A DNA stretch of 64,000 nucleotides, from positions 3,311,501-3,375,500 of the forward strand of contig JARUPZ010000004.1 in assembly GCA_031213475.1 (NCBI GenBank), read 5' to 3'. Each line of letters starts with the position of its first letter. The first letter of the stretch is position 1. Of the stretch, positions 46,980 to 58,630 are shown one piece after another. Source of the stretch: Nereocystis luetkeana. Its lineage: Eukaryota; Sar; Phaeophyceae; Laminariales; Laminariaceae. A program made the position numbers and the translations under genes. Under the pieces are notes generated by a model. It saw only the letters and a list, made by a program, of their open reading frames with translations. It had not been told where the DNA came from and did not search any database.

Positions 46980-49900
46980 CTGCACCCCGTAATGTCGAAC
47001 CCGCTTCAGTTCAATCCTGAACCGAACCCTGCTTCACTTACTATTAGTACAGGACGCTCAAACGGGGCACTCTCACTTGATCATAGTACGGGTGAAGATT
47101 CCCCGTTCAGGGACAGCTTCCCCGACACACTCAGTCACGACACAACCTCGTCACCAACCACTGATTCTGTCCCCGTACCCCGTACGTTTCCCCCTCCCGT
47201 GCCCGCGGTTGCGCCTCCCCTTCCGCCCGTCGGCCCCCCAGACACCTCTTCCAATATGGCTACACCCGCACCTCACCCCATGGATGCCGAAGTCGACTAC
47301 GACGGGTCCGGTGACGACGTGCCGGCGGAGCCGGCAGGCCACTCCGACGACCTGGCCTTCCCGACAGCGGCTGGTCCTGCTGAGCAGGCCACCAACGCCA
47401 CTGCCGAGCCGCTTGTCGGCCCCGTGCCTGCAGTGTACTCGGCAGCTCTCACGCCCGCCCAATGGGCGGAGTTGCCCCCAACGACACGGGGCGACATGAT
47501 CATGAAGGCCCCTCTAACGGTGCAGAAAGTCCATTCCATGGACGCCGAAGCACGGCTGCTCCAGCAACGTCTGGAGGACGACGCCTCTCGCGAGGCCATC
47601 GTCGCTGCGACGTCCCGCCGCGACAAGTCCAGGGCGAAGATGACGTCCCTGGAGGCGACCCAAACCCAACTCCGCAAGCAGCTGGCGGCCGCGGACCGCG
47701 ACATAGCTCTTGCGCGCTCATCGCGCCGATTCTTCGGACCGGGCGTTGGCGGTGGCCGAGAAATCGGCCCGGTCCCTCGCGGCCAGCCGGCGCCGGCCCC
47801 GGCAGGATGGCCCTGGCCCCCGTCGGGAGCCTTCGCCGTCCTTCCCCGACCGGGACTTCTCTTCCCCCGCGCCCCGGTCCCCCCGCGATGTCCTCAGCCC
47901 GGCGTACACGTGCCGCCCCGTCGACTCCTCGTTCATGGACGCCCGCCTAGACGACCTCACCTCGCCGGAACACCTCGACCTCGGCGCCACCAGCACAGCT
48001 AACATTCGGCTGGCCGCCCAAGCGTTACTGGACACCTTCGAGCCCTTCCCGGGGGCAACCCTCCGCTTGGTGTTCCGTCACATCGACACGGCGCCCGCGT
48101 CGCCCGAGCTCACATCAGCGGCTCACGCCCTGGTTGACGTCCTGCGGTCGGTCGACACCGCCCCTGGGCGCTTCATAACGTGGCCGGACCGCTCCACCCT
48201 CGGCGCGGCCGCCTCCACTTCTTCACCGCGCCGACACCACGGCGCCTCCTCCCCGCGCCACGGCCGCCGCGACCATGGCCGACAAGGCCGCTCAACTGAC
48301 AACCGCAGCAGCTCCTCCCACAGCAAACGGACGGGGCAGAAGAAGAATCGGCGCGATGACTCGAGCCGCGGCGGCAGCAGCAGCAGCAGCGCTCCAGCTC
48401 GACGGACGAAACTGGAGAAGGAGGAGCCTGCAGACTCCGACGATATCAAGGAACTCAAGACTGCCAGGCAAGTGACGCCTTCTCTGGTAGACATATCCTC
48501 CAGCGATAAGTTGCACGTGCTCTCTCGTAGTGAATTCGCTACTGATCGCGCCCTCCCGTTGTCCTCCGCGACAGCCCGCTCGATAAGAGCGAATTAATGA
48601 GATCAATGATCCAGCTGATAACGCTTACATCCGAGCCGTACAACGCCACTACATTACTATCGACTTGCGCAAGTCGACCGTGTTGTCGCCCTCCCTTTCA
48701 GCTCAGCCATCGCTCGAACGGAAGCGGTGCAACAACTCATTCGAAGTATAAGACGAGCCCTGGCAGACATTCTAGTTATGTGCGATGACCAATGTACCAA
48801 GGGCCTCGCGGCCGACGTCTGGATACGCGGTTGGGAACGACCCCTCCAAAAAGTGGTTATGAAAGCAATCGTCACCGACCGTCCCTCTTCCTCCGACCTC
48901 ACCGCCGTGTTCGACGATTTTTTCGCACAGGTGAAAAGGACCCTTGATGCCCAAGCCACGGGACCAGAGGGCTTCAACCAGCTACTTCGCCTCATCTGCA
49001 GCCACTTTGACCACGGCTACGGAACCGCTGCGTTTCAATGGCTGCATACTTTTGGAGTAGCTAATGGGACCCCCTTCTCTGATTATTTTCGATATTTCAG
49101 AGTGCTGGTTTCTAGCGTTACGGGTTTCGAGAACGTTTTGGCTCCGAATGTTTCGACGGTTTTTGAACTGGTTCGGCGTAGCGTAATGAACCAGTACCCC
49201 GGGCTCATGCCCACGCTTTATCCGGGTGCTTTGGCCACTGCGCCCACCCCGTTTGTTTCGATCGATGCCACGTGGTTGTATTTCCAGACCATGGCGACTA
49301 ATAGAACTCCCGCTATAAGCGGCGAAAAATATTTTTCCTTGCCCCCTTTGGCGGGCCTTTCTTTGCAACCGCATGCAGGCAATCGCTCTCAGAGTAGATC
49401 TGCCGCCCCGCCGTCCCGTTCAGGACCCGTGGGTTCCTCACGCAACCCTGTTGTGATGAGCGTCGCTCATGCCGATCATTATGATTCTGATCCGTTTAGT
49501 CATAACTACAACCACTGGCCGACTGACCCATCTGACTGGGAAACAGTGTTCCAAGTCTCTGAATTGTTTCAAAACAATAATCCAGTTTATGGACGCCGCT
49601 CGTTACACCCGAAGAACGCGCAAGCTTTCCGCGACAACAAAGGTCGCTGCTTAAATTGTCACGGTACCAACCGACCACTCTTCCAACCACTGCGTAAACG
49701 CATTTACTAATGTTAGTGGCTGCCTTAATCCCCAGCTAGGTCAACTAGGCGATAATGGTGACGACTACCGTCGTTGGCAGCAGCGCATGCGCTCTCACCG
49801 TCGCCGTGACCACTCTGTAGGCGGCGGAAACACACGCTCGTCGTCTACCTCTGACCGTCGTAGAAATTCTTCACGACACAATGACAACAGCCGTAATCGC

Positions 49901-50230
49901 AATAATCACGGAGGCAACACACACGCGCCTTCGCGAAATTACTTTCGCAACAACGGACAAGGTGGCTACCAACACGGCCCGCCTCACAACAACGGTAACA
50001 CCGCGCCCCTCCAGCTCGGACAAGACGCCCGAAACACAGGTACCGCGCCTCAGTCGCTCACAGTGTACCAACCTATCAATGGAACACCTCCGGCCCCCGC
50101 CTCGGCCGGTGGAACTCCCAGCGCGCGGCACGACGACTCAAGCAATGGCTACCCCAATGCTCGACAACCGGGTGTTTTTCGCCCCGGCTGACCGCTCAAT
50201 GGCGGTGCCCCCCAGCTCCCAGTTCCGCCT
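46980..50230 (+). other. LTR element: gag region
   Basis: Starts with Pro-rich sequence, then a coiled-coil stretch (SRAKMTSLEATQTQLRKQL) near 47620-47700, a core with capsid-like spacing around 48700-49400 (FNQLLRLICSHFDHGYGTAA), and a zinc-knuckle-like CLNCHGTN near 49650. An Asn/His/Arg-rich stretch follows. Gag packages the RNA. Part of a broken element. Confidence 0.65.
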
Positions 50231-51230
50231 GTAGCACTTTTGGGAGACAAAACACCAACCTTTTTAAGCGGATGAGTTCCGCCGCAATCCATCCGTGTTT
50301 TAAAGCAGGGTAAGGGCGCGCACGACGCTGCCCCCCCTCGCGTAGACGAAAAACATCCTCCCGCAATATTATCCCCCCCTCGAGGGATTTTACCTCAGGG
50401 TCAGGGCGCGTATCACGCTGCCCCCCTTCGCATAAACGATACTAATGTAGGTCGTTCGCTTGCGTCTCCCAATACTCCACCACAGACTTCTACCACACCC
50501 GGATTTTGCTCCCCAGATGGGAAGGTCGCCTTGAGGTGTGGGTACAGGAGTCCCCGACGCCAGAGTTCCTTTTCGGCGCTCCGCTCTGCGTCTGCAAGCA
50601 AGACCGGTCGAGACCCCCCGCTTTGCACCATTGACGGAGAAGTTCTGGATTTTGCTCATCTCGATGCCCCTTCTGATCAGCGTACAGCAAAGGGTTTTTC
50701 CCTGGCCTCTGGCTCACCGCCGGCAACCAGCGAGCCGGTAGGGGGCGTATTTCCCCCACAGGGTTTAAACGCAGCTACACCCTTCGCGCATAAACGCGAC
50801 ACCTTTGTTCCGGACGGGGCGCGGCGAGGCATACTGAACGAACAGATCCCACCCGTCCCCCCGACAGTGTTGATTGACAACACCTTTTTTCGTGGACCCA
50901 CTTAAATCGCCCTCCGCACAGGCGGCGGAAGACTCGCTAACCTTGTCAAGGAAGGTAGGTCAGGAGCCCCCTGTCCCCCCCCGTGAAATTTCTGGGGCCA
51001 CAGAAACGACCCACCTAGGCGAATGCGTCCCCACCTCGGGCCCTTTAATTAGGACCCCGGAGGGACAAGTAGCTCGTCGGGTACCGTTTACGAAAAACGG
51101 CCCCTCCAGCTATCCGGGAGGCGTAAAACGCCCCCCACCGGCTCACGCCGCGCCTACTAGCCCCGCGCTTGATGCCCCCCCACCGGCTCACGCCGCACCT
51201 ACTGGCCCCGCGTTTGATGCCACCCAGGAA

Positions 51231-51705
51231 TATTGCACCCCCACAGTGGTATTTTTCTGGCAACCTCCCTCTTGCTTCTCGCAATGGACCCCTTCCAGGT
51301 TTACCATCGACGGTACTTCCTATTTGTGCGCGGAACAGTTTTTCGCTGCAGAAAAAAGTCGCCTCTTCGGTGACCACCCCGCGCTTCAAAAATGTATGCG
51401 TGTGTCCGACCCCAAGTTGCACAAACAGTACGGACGCGAAGTACAAAATTTTGATGCTACCGTGTGGGAACATGAACGAGAAAACATTGTCCTCGTTGGC
51501 TCCTACGCCAAGTTCGCCCAAAATCCAACCATGCGACAGCACCTGATGGATACCGGCGACCGGCTGCTTGCAGAAGCTAGCCCTTACGATACCATCTGGG
51601 GGATAGGCTACCGAGCGGACCACCCAAACGTCCAGCGCCCCCCTGCATGGCGTGGCCTCAACCTGTTAGGAAAAGCCCTGCAGATTGTGGGCCAGCACCT
51701 CCGCG
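51231..51705 (+). other. LTR element: NADAR (YbiA/DUF1768-like) domain
   Basis: Within an open frame (50874-51797) residues about 120-277 match the NADAR fold along its length: FSQWTPSRFTIDG, YLCAEQFFAAEKS, KQYGREV, LVGSYAKFAQNP, LMDTGDRLLAEAS, DTIWGIGY and GLNLLGKALQIV. NADAR proteins act on ADP-ribose or N-glycosidic substrates; some bacterial ones remove ADP-ribose from guanine in DNA, and YbiA hydrolyses riboflavin intermediates. It lies after gag and before the protease. A NADAR module is not part of the standard Ty3/gypsy set. Confidence 0.8.
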
Positions 51706-51869
51706 ATGGTGTCCCATCACCGGCGCGCGCCGCCGCTATACTCCTCCCCCGCGAAGCGACTCGCTCACGCAGGGCCGGGAATTTATTTTTGAGGTAGACC
51801 CCTCCTCTCAACAGCGTCTTTCGACCTGTGACACGGCTACCGCCCCCTCTGGCTATGCGATCCTCGTGC

Positions 51870-52342
51870 CGAACGTGCCATCGGATCACGACGCCAACAT
51901 CTTCTCGGTGACCGCCCGGGCAGAAGGCACCCCCTCAGGCTTCCAACCTCTCACTGAGCAGGGACCGTGCCTCGTCCCTGGTATTGTTACTATGGACCAC
52001 TCTTCGTTTACAACGAAGGTCAAGCTCCACGGTGGCCCCGCTTCCTCTAAATTTGGATGCGTCGCCCTTTTGGAGTCAGGCTCCCCCCAGTCATTCCTAA
52101 CTCTCAAAGCCTGGGAGCACATGGTACGATCAGGCGCAGCCTCGACAATCTGCGAAACTCAAACCCCCCCACGATCCTGGGGCGGCTTCGGAAAGCCCCC
52201 CCCCTTGCAGACCTCCACCACAGTCCGCTTGAGCATACAGTTCCTGCATGAGGATAAACCTACTGCGTCGCTCGCGGTCTGGTCTTACCTAGTCCCCTCC
52301 GAGGCCATGCAACACGATGTTCTCCTGGGTCGCGACAGTTGA
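51870..52342 (+). other. LTR element: retropepsin-like protease region
   Basis: Placed by order between NADAR and reverse transcriptase. It shows a beta-rich aspartic-protease-like segment (GCVALLESGSPQSFL) and a later hydrophobic stretch ending DVLLGRDS, which resembles the C-terminal part of retroviral-type proteases (ILGRD). Call is moderate. Confidence 0.55.
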
Positions 52343-53139
52343 ATGCGTTTCAGCGAGCGCTCCTACCACACCTTGACTCCGCGCCCAGGCGATAACCGCG
52401 TGTTCGGCGAACTCACCTTATCTCACCAAAACCCACCTGGCGCCGTGGCCTTTATCTCTGATTTTTCGGCTCCAACGGGTAGTTACCACCTGCTTTACGC
52501 CGGTGACCGAGGTGTATCACTTTCACGAGACCACTAACTCGTCCAAGTTTCTCCGGTTCGCAGCAACGGATCACCAGCTTTGGCCGGCTGCTATCTCGTG
52601 GACATGCTGCGAGGTTCAGACAATTTTTCCGTCGACACACACTTCGTTGAGAATGGCTCCCAACAGATTCCGTTGGCCGGCTCTACGGAGTTGGAACCCG
52701 GCGACTTGCTAGGCACCTCGTCCTGTCCACTCCTTCGTGTGCCTGTCGCATCGGTTTTGCACCAAGACAATAGCGTCTCGACACGGCATCTGGACACCCC
52801 TGACGCACCTTATATGGTCGTCCCGGGTCCGGTGGCCTTCCCCTCGGCCAGCATCACTGCCCCGCCGACCTGTTCGGAGCCCTTTGTTCATCTTCTGAAT
52901 GAAACTCTCCCTTGTAGTGGGCCCGACCCTGCCAAGCCACTCCAGGCTGACCGCGAGCCGCAGCCCTCCTTATTGGAACGCTTAAACCCTGACCAGCGCG
53001 CCAGTTTCCTGAAAGTGTGGCGCAAACTGCCGGCGCACCTCAAAGAAATCTCGTTCGAATCCCACGGCCCAGGGTGGGACCCCCACGTCATCACCCAGCT
53101 AGGAGACACCCTCACCGAGTTTGCAGATGTCTTTTCTAC

Positions 53140-53920
53140 GTCATCTACCGACTTTAGTTCGTGTTTCCTCCTACCGTTCGAGATTTCGATTCCGCCTGGC
53201 AGCCCACCAGTGACTTCTCGCCCCTATCGCGTGGATCCCATCGTGGCCAAGCAAATGGACGCTATTTTGGACGAATATCTTGCGGCTGGCCTCATACAGC
53301 ACTCCACCTCGCCCTACGCGAGCCCTGTGGTCATCATACCCAAGAAATCTGGCGGGATTCGTCTCACTATCAACTACAAGAAGTTGAATAACGTCAGTAT
53401 GCTCGGACAGATCCCCATACCCAGGGTCGACGAAGTCCTGGATAAGCTCGGCCGTGGCCGCATTTTCTCCCTCTTTGATTTGGTCTCTTCGTTCCATCAA
53501 AATACGATACACAAAGACACGACCCCCCTCACTGCGTTCTGCACGCCTACACGCCTCTTCGAGTGGCTTGTCATGCCGCAAGGGAGCAGTGAAGCACCTG
53601 GGTAGTTCGTCAAGGTTATCAACGAGGTCATCAAAGGCCTAGCCAATGTGGCCGCCTACCTCGATGACGTCATCGTTTTCGATCCGGATCCGGTTGCTCA
53701 CGTCCTCAATATCAAGGAACTTTTCAAGCAGCTACGAAAGCACAATCTCAAGCTCTCGCCGTCCAAGGCAAAGATCGGTGCCACCGACGCAGCTTTTCTC
53801 GGCCACACTAGTTCCCCCGCGGGAATTCGGCCGAACGCCTCCAAGGTCGCTGCCCTCAAAAGCATGACGATGCCCAAGGATCTCAAACAACTACGGTCCC
53901 TCCTTGGTGGTTTATCCTAC
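53140..53920 (+). other. LTR element: reverse transcriptase
   Basis: Clear Ty3/gypsy RT blocks: TSRPYRVDPIVAKQMDAIL, SPYASPVVIIPKKSGGIRLT, YKKLN, GRIFSLFDLVSSFHQ, LFEWLVMPQG, AAYLDDVIVF with the YxDD catalytic box, and LGH-S-AGI. Copies the RNA genome into DNA. Part of a broken element. Confidence 0.95.
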
Positions 53921-54400
53921 TACAGGAAATTCCTGGCCGAAATGGCCAATAGGATTCGGCCCATCACCTCGCTCCTGAAGAAAGGGGTGAAATATCTTTT
54001 CACGCCGGCTATGGAGGTCACCGTCCGAAAACTCCTCGAGGAACTTTCGGCGCCCCCAATCCTGGTCTATCCGGATTGGGACGCGGTCGCCGACAATTCC
54101 CGTCCTTTCCTCCTCTACTGTGATGCTAGCATCGACGGTTTTGGAGCCACGCTCGAGCAGGAACAAAAAGACGGTTTAATCCGGCCTATTGTTTTCATCA
54201 GCCGTGCTACCCTCGAGTCTGAGCGTCACTGGACGCCGCTCGATCTCGAGGCTGGTAGCATCGTCTGGAGAAGTAAACGCCTGCGCGGATATTTGTGGGG
54301 TACCTCCTCCCGCATTTTTTCGGATCACAAGGCGCTCGAAAGCCTCGCCAAGGTTGCGGAACACAACCCCCGCGTTGGCTCGAATTTCTCACGGCATACC
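53921..54400 (+). other. LTR element: RT thumb and RNase H
   Basis: LRSLLGGLSYYRKFL is the typical connection motif, followed by an RNase H domain with FLLYCDASIDGFGATLEQ, RPIVFISRATL, WTPLDLEAGSIVW and FSDHKALESL. Removes the RNA strand during reverse transcription. Confidence 0.9.
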
Positions 54401-55834
54401 GTTATACTCTGGAATACCGCAATGGCACCGCCAACGGCAACGCAGACTTTCTATCTCGGTTACCGCTACCTACGTCCGAGGACAACCGCAGCGGACGCAG
54501 CCGTCTGATGCCATCCGAAGAAGAACGCATCTACCTCATAAGTTCGGGAGGCTTCTCTCTGGCTGGCCCCCCGCATCGAAGTCTCGGCTTGGGTGGGCTT
54601 GCGCCCTCCAGCCATAGCGTCGGTTTGGGTGGGCTCCCACTCTCCCGAACCGATTTTCGCGATTTTCGCGAACACGGGCCTCGAATGAGGATTGACGACC
54701 TCAACGCTCCGTTTGGAGAATTCGTCGCTCGTGCCACAACCTCCGTCTTTCCACGAGGTGTCAACCGAACTCGCACTCCCGGCATACACGCGGTTTGTGA
54801 TTTTACGGATCCCGCGTTAGCCGCGACCGCAGTACCCCCCACGGCTCCCGCCGGCATCGGTCAGAATATTATTTCCCCCGCGCGCGCCCAGCCCCGTGCC
54901 CCAAATTTAGGCACCGAGGCGTTGGATATCAACTCCGCCTCCGCTTCGCATCGCGGCTCGATTGGTATGGGTACAGACAATGTTCCACCCACGACCTCCA
55001 GACCAGAGGAAACTTCTCGCAGCGATGACGGGGACCTCGATTCTCAGGCATCCCCTGCTCAGCTCTAGACAGCTTCGCGAAGGGCCAAGGCCAACCGTGA
55101 GTCTAGATCGGTAGCTCCTCCGGCTCCACCTCAGCTATCTTCAGCTTCTCAGGCTCGCCCGCCTTCCCTCGTTCCGTCGGATCTCATCTCAGCAAGAACG
55201 CGTCGGCGTTGCGCCGCCTCCGCTGGATCCCCGAAGCCCGCAGTCAATTACGGCTTTGACTCCCCGGCCCCCGCCCCGCCACCGGCTGCACAATCACCAG
55301 CCGTCATGCGACGTCCTTCAAGGTCGTCGGTGCCCTCGCCCTCCACCGAGAGGCCCGACAGTACCCCTTGTTTGGCCCCCGCCGTGACCGCCCAGTCGGC
55401 CACCGTCGCGGTCGAACCTGCTCCACCTCTTCTTGGTACTACAAGCTCGGGCGCAGGCCCTCCGACTCCCCTTCCCGAAGCACCATCCCCAGCGGAGCTC
55501 GAATTTTTCGAGTCCGTCGGGCGGTATTCACAAACGGATTGGCCGCCCGAACAACGCGCCGAGCCCGCCTGCGACTCGGCCATTCGGTACCTCCTCCTCG
55601 GGAGCCCTCTGGCCCTCCCCGATGATTTTCTTTTACACCTTCCATCACTAAAAGCCCCCCCCCTGTCGGAAATCCGTTCTTTGGCTGAAAAGGACATCTC
55701 CACAGGGATGATGATGGGACCCTTCTGTTGGTGCGGAAACCAACCCCTGCACCGACAGCCGGTCCTGGCACGCCCAGCGGGCGCGCCGCTCGTCTGCTTA
55801 ACGACGAGCCCACTCGAATTTACGTGCCGCTACT

Positions 55835-56510
55835 CATGCGGCCGTGGATTATGCAAGCTTGCCACGCCAACGCCTCCTGCCACCTTGGAGTCGCTCGCAC
55901 GCTTTCCATGCTCGGGCGCTTTTACTGGTGGATCGGCATGAACGAGAACACACGATGGTGGCTTCGACATTGCCCCCAATACCAAGCACGCAAGACGTCC
56001 AGACGGACAGTGCGCTGGCCGGTCCTGTCACTCCCGTTGCCCTCCGGCCCTGGCATCGCGATCAGCGTCGATTATTTCGCCCCCCTCCCGGTTACGCCAA
56101 AAGGAAACTCCTACATCCTCCTTTTGACCGACCGTTTCAGCCGGCGCGCAGACATGTACGCCGTTTCCGCAGCCGAATTTACAGCCGAAGGCACTGCCGA
56201 CATCTTGGTGAACAAGTACATCCCTCTTTGGGGATGCCCCGTTAGTCTCCACTCCGACAACGGCCTCCAATTCTGCTCCAAGCTGTCCCACGCTATTTAC
56301 AAGCTCCAAGGCATGCGGAAAACATCTACAAGCTCCTATTATCCTAACGGCAACGGCGGCGTCAAGCGCGTAAACCATACCATGGCTGAGATCCTCGCTA
56401 TGGTCGTCAATGCACAACAAAATGACTGGGGTGCTCATTTGCCGCACGTGGAATTTGCTTACAACTATTCCGTCAGTGCCGCCACCGGGCTGGCCCCCAC
56501 GAGGTGCACA
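55835..56510 (+). other. LTR element: integrase
   Basis: A zinc-binding-type N-terminal part (CHLGVARTLSMLGRFYWWIG) and the catalytic core: SVDYFAPLPVTPKGNSYILL, DRFSRRADMYAV, VSLHSDNGLQFCSKL, SSYYPNGNGGVKRVNHT, VEFAYNYSVSAATGLAP. It inserts the DNA copy into the genome. Confidence 0.9.
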
Positions 56511-56699
56511 TGAACCGCCTCCCCCGCCTACCCCTCACCGTCTTCGAGCATCCGTATGCTCGCGGGCATCAAAGCCTCGCCCGAGACCAGCTCGAATATG
56601 TCGACCTGGCCGCCGACCGACAGCGACGCTCGTTCGCCCTTGTTCGCGAACAATACGCCCTTAATATTGCCCGCGTGGAACGCCGCAATTTTGCACTGT

Positions 56700-57268
56700 C
56701 AGACGGGCTAAAACAACTCCCCATCTACGCTGTCGGCGGTTGGGTATGGGTTTACAACACCGCCTCTACCATCCGACAAGGGGCCCAAGCCGGAACTGAC
56801 GCCAAGGTCCTTAAAGCGAAGCTTTCGCTCAACTGGACGGGACCTTTCAAGATTTTGGCGGTCGGTCCCGCCCCTGCGGAATCGATGCCTGACGGCCGCC
56901 CTCTGACCGCCAAGCTCCTTTACCTGGACCTTCCCAACGACGTGCCGGGCGCGGACGCGCCCTGCCGGGTGTCAGTGGTTCGCTGCAAGCCTTGCGCAAA
57001 CCCCCACGACAGCTCCGACCTTCCGCGGTTTCTCCCCGCGGGACTAACACCGTATGTCCTCAACAACTACAGCTCGAAATCCCCTCCTTACCACGTCACC
57101 GAGGACGACGTTACCGCGTCCATCGATCGCCTGGAAGTCGACAAAATCACCAGCCGTCGGTCGGTACGTGGTCGGGGCGGCGTCGTCGCCGTCCTCTACG
57201 AAAACCACTGGAAAGGCCTGCTGCAGTCCTCATGGGAGCGAGAGATGGACCTCCAGCACTTCAGGTAG
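56700..57268 (+). other. LTR element: integrase C-terminal part with chromo-like domain
   Basis: GGWVWVYNTAS and LNWTGPFKIL resemble the integrase C-terminal (GPY/F-type) module. Near the end DRLEVDKITSRR, AVLYENHWKG and SWEREMDLQHF have the layout of a chromodomain as in chromoviruses (K-I--RR, V-W-G, W-- --L). Chromo-like domains steer insertion toward chromatin marks. Moderate call. Confidence 0.65.
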
Positions 57269-57439
57269 CACGTTCTCCGTTACTGGGCAGGCACACCGCT
57301 TTAACTCCAACAAGCAAATCGGTTGTACCGCCGCATGCGCGTCGGTGCTGCCCAGCGAGAACTCTCACGAGATCAGGGCGCCCGATTTTTGTCTCCAGGC
57401 TACAGCCTCGTCACGCACCAAGATTGGACGAATCGTTTC

Positions 57440-57660
57440 AGCAGCACCACCCTCCCTGTCGGCGCGCACTTTTGGTACAAGGCCCGCGACCATCACTGGT
57501 GGCTTGGCAAGATCTCCGCCCACACCACGACCGCCGCCACCTACATTGTTCGTTTCTTGGACGATCCCGGACCAGTCAAGATCAAGCTCTCTCCCTCCCG
57601 CTACACTACAGCTATCGGGGCGGGGCGCAACTCCTGGTGCCTCCAAACTCGCCAACATAG
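57440..57660 (+). other. LTR element: Tudor-like domain
   Basis: In a frame at 57323-57712, VGAHFWYKARDHHWWLGKIS and TYIVRFLDDPGPVKIKL have the beta-barrel pattern of Tudor/Agenet-type readers (hydrophilic-W-G-I then Y-V-F-D). It follows the chromo-like part. Tentative: similarity is by pattern only. Confidence 0.45.
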
Positions 57661-57666
57661 CCGGTC

Positions 57667-57740
57667 GCCCCGGTGGTTCAAGTGGTTAACCTCGAAATCT
57701 ACTTGTGTTTGAGTCCTGGGTTCGAGCCCCAGGTGGGTCG
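57667..57740 (+). other. tRNA-like sequence with Pol III A and B boxes
   Basis: A-box TGGTTCAAGTGG (57674-57685) and B-box GGTTCGAGCCC (57719-57729) are 34 bp apart, as in tRNA genes. The T-arm pairs perfectly (CTGGG/CCCAG) and a 4-bp D-stem is possible, but the acceptor arm has two mismatches and the anticodon arm has about four extra bases. So it is a tRNA-derived sequence (SINE head or pseudogene), not a tRNA I would call functional. Confidence 0.5.
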
Positions 57741-57814
57741 GACATTTGACTTTCTTTGCGAAAATAAAAAATAAAAAGGATTCAATTGTTGAGAGCGCCT
57801 TGCAGCGTGGGTAG

Positions 57815-58025
57815 GCACAATTCGATGCGAGTCGACGAGGGAAGAAAATGCTGAAATCTTCTCGCGATAAAAATGAAGGCACGTACTGTAGCGGGAAGGG
57901 GGGGGAAGAGCCTGCTATGTGACCCCGGATCTGAGTTACGAGTTGGAAGGAGAGAGAGAAGAAGATGTGCGAAGATAATAAATGGGATGAGCAAAAAAAA
58001 AAGAAAAAAAGTAGAGCTGTTCAGC
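57815..58025 (+). repeat. SINE-like repeat body, copy 2
   Basis: Aligns with 22665-22875. It sits about 75 bp after the tRNA-like head and ends in A-rich sequence, as SINEs do. It is nested in the 3' part of the LTR element, so it was either inserted after the element or carried by it. Confidence 0.65.
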
Positions 58026-58284
58026 ATGGGGTTTTGCGAAACGCCGATGAGTCTCGCGGAGCCGAACTTGCCGACCCCGCAGTGACCAACTGATTTTGCT
58101 TGTTCGTAGCTAGTACGGTAGTCAATACTGGGTCTTATTGTTTTTCATTTTTTTTGGGCCTTTCTTCTCTTTCTCCTCAACTAAGTAGCTATTGACATGG
58201 TCGTCACTCCGTCGACAACTAGGCTAGCATGCCTCTGCGTTCGTCAGTCCATCTTGTTTTAGTTTTGGTACTTGGCCCCCTTTA

Positions 58285-58630
58285 TATGGCCTTCCGCCTC
58301 GATGAACTCCTCACGTTTTCTCTCGCATTTTTTTGCCCGAGACCTGAAACGTGTTTCGAGACCGGACTAGTATACCGCCACAACGCTCGCCCCTGGATTT
58401 GGCTTGGGTGCCGCGTTATTCCTTGCTCTTTTCTTGAACTTGGTTTATATTTCGGTATTCTTTTTTTTTTTTGCCCTTGTTTTGAACTTGACATATTTCT
58501 CGGTATTCCGCCTCGACGATTTCTATCTGCCATCTCTCGCATTTTTTTATGCTGGAGACCTGAAACGTTCGTTGTATCCGGACTAGTATACCACGCATTT
58601 CTCGCCCCCCACTTGGTTCGGGTGCCGTGT
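58285..58630 (+). repeat. Two tandem copies of about 215 bp in the 3' part of the LTR element
   Basis: TCTCGCATTTTTTT, GAGACCTGAAACGT, CCGGACTAGTATACC and GGGTGCCG recur in the same order near 58320-58410 and 58535-58630. T-rich; non-coding. Confidence 0.75.

Noticed and set aside
55248-55703. 151-codon antisense frame in the LTR element
   Set aside because: Shadow of GC-rich, proline-rich coding sequence on the other strand.
57667-57740. Functional tRNA gene
   Set aside because: Acceptor arm has mismatches and the anticodon arm has extra bases, so I kept it only as tRNA-like.
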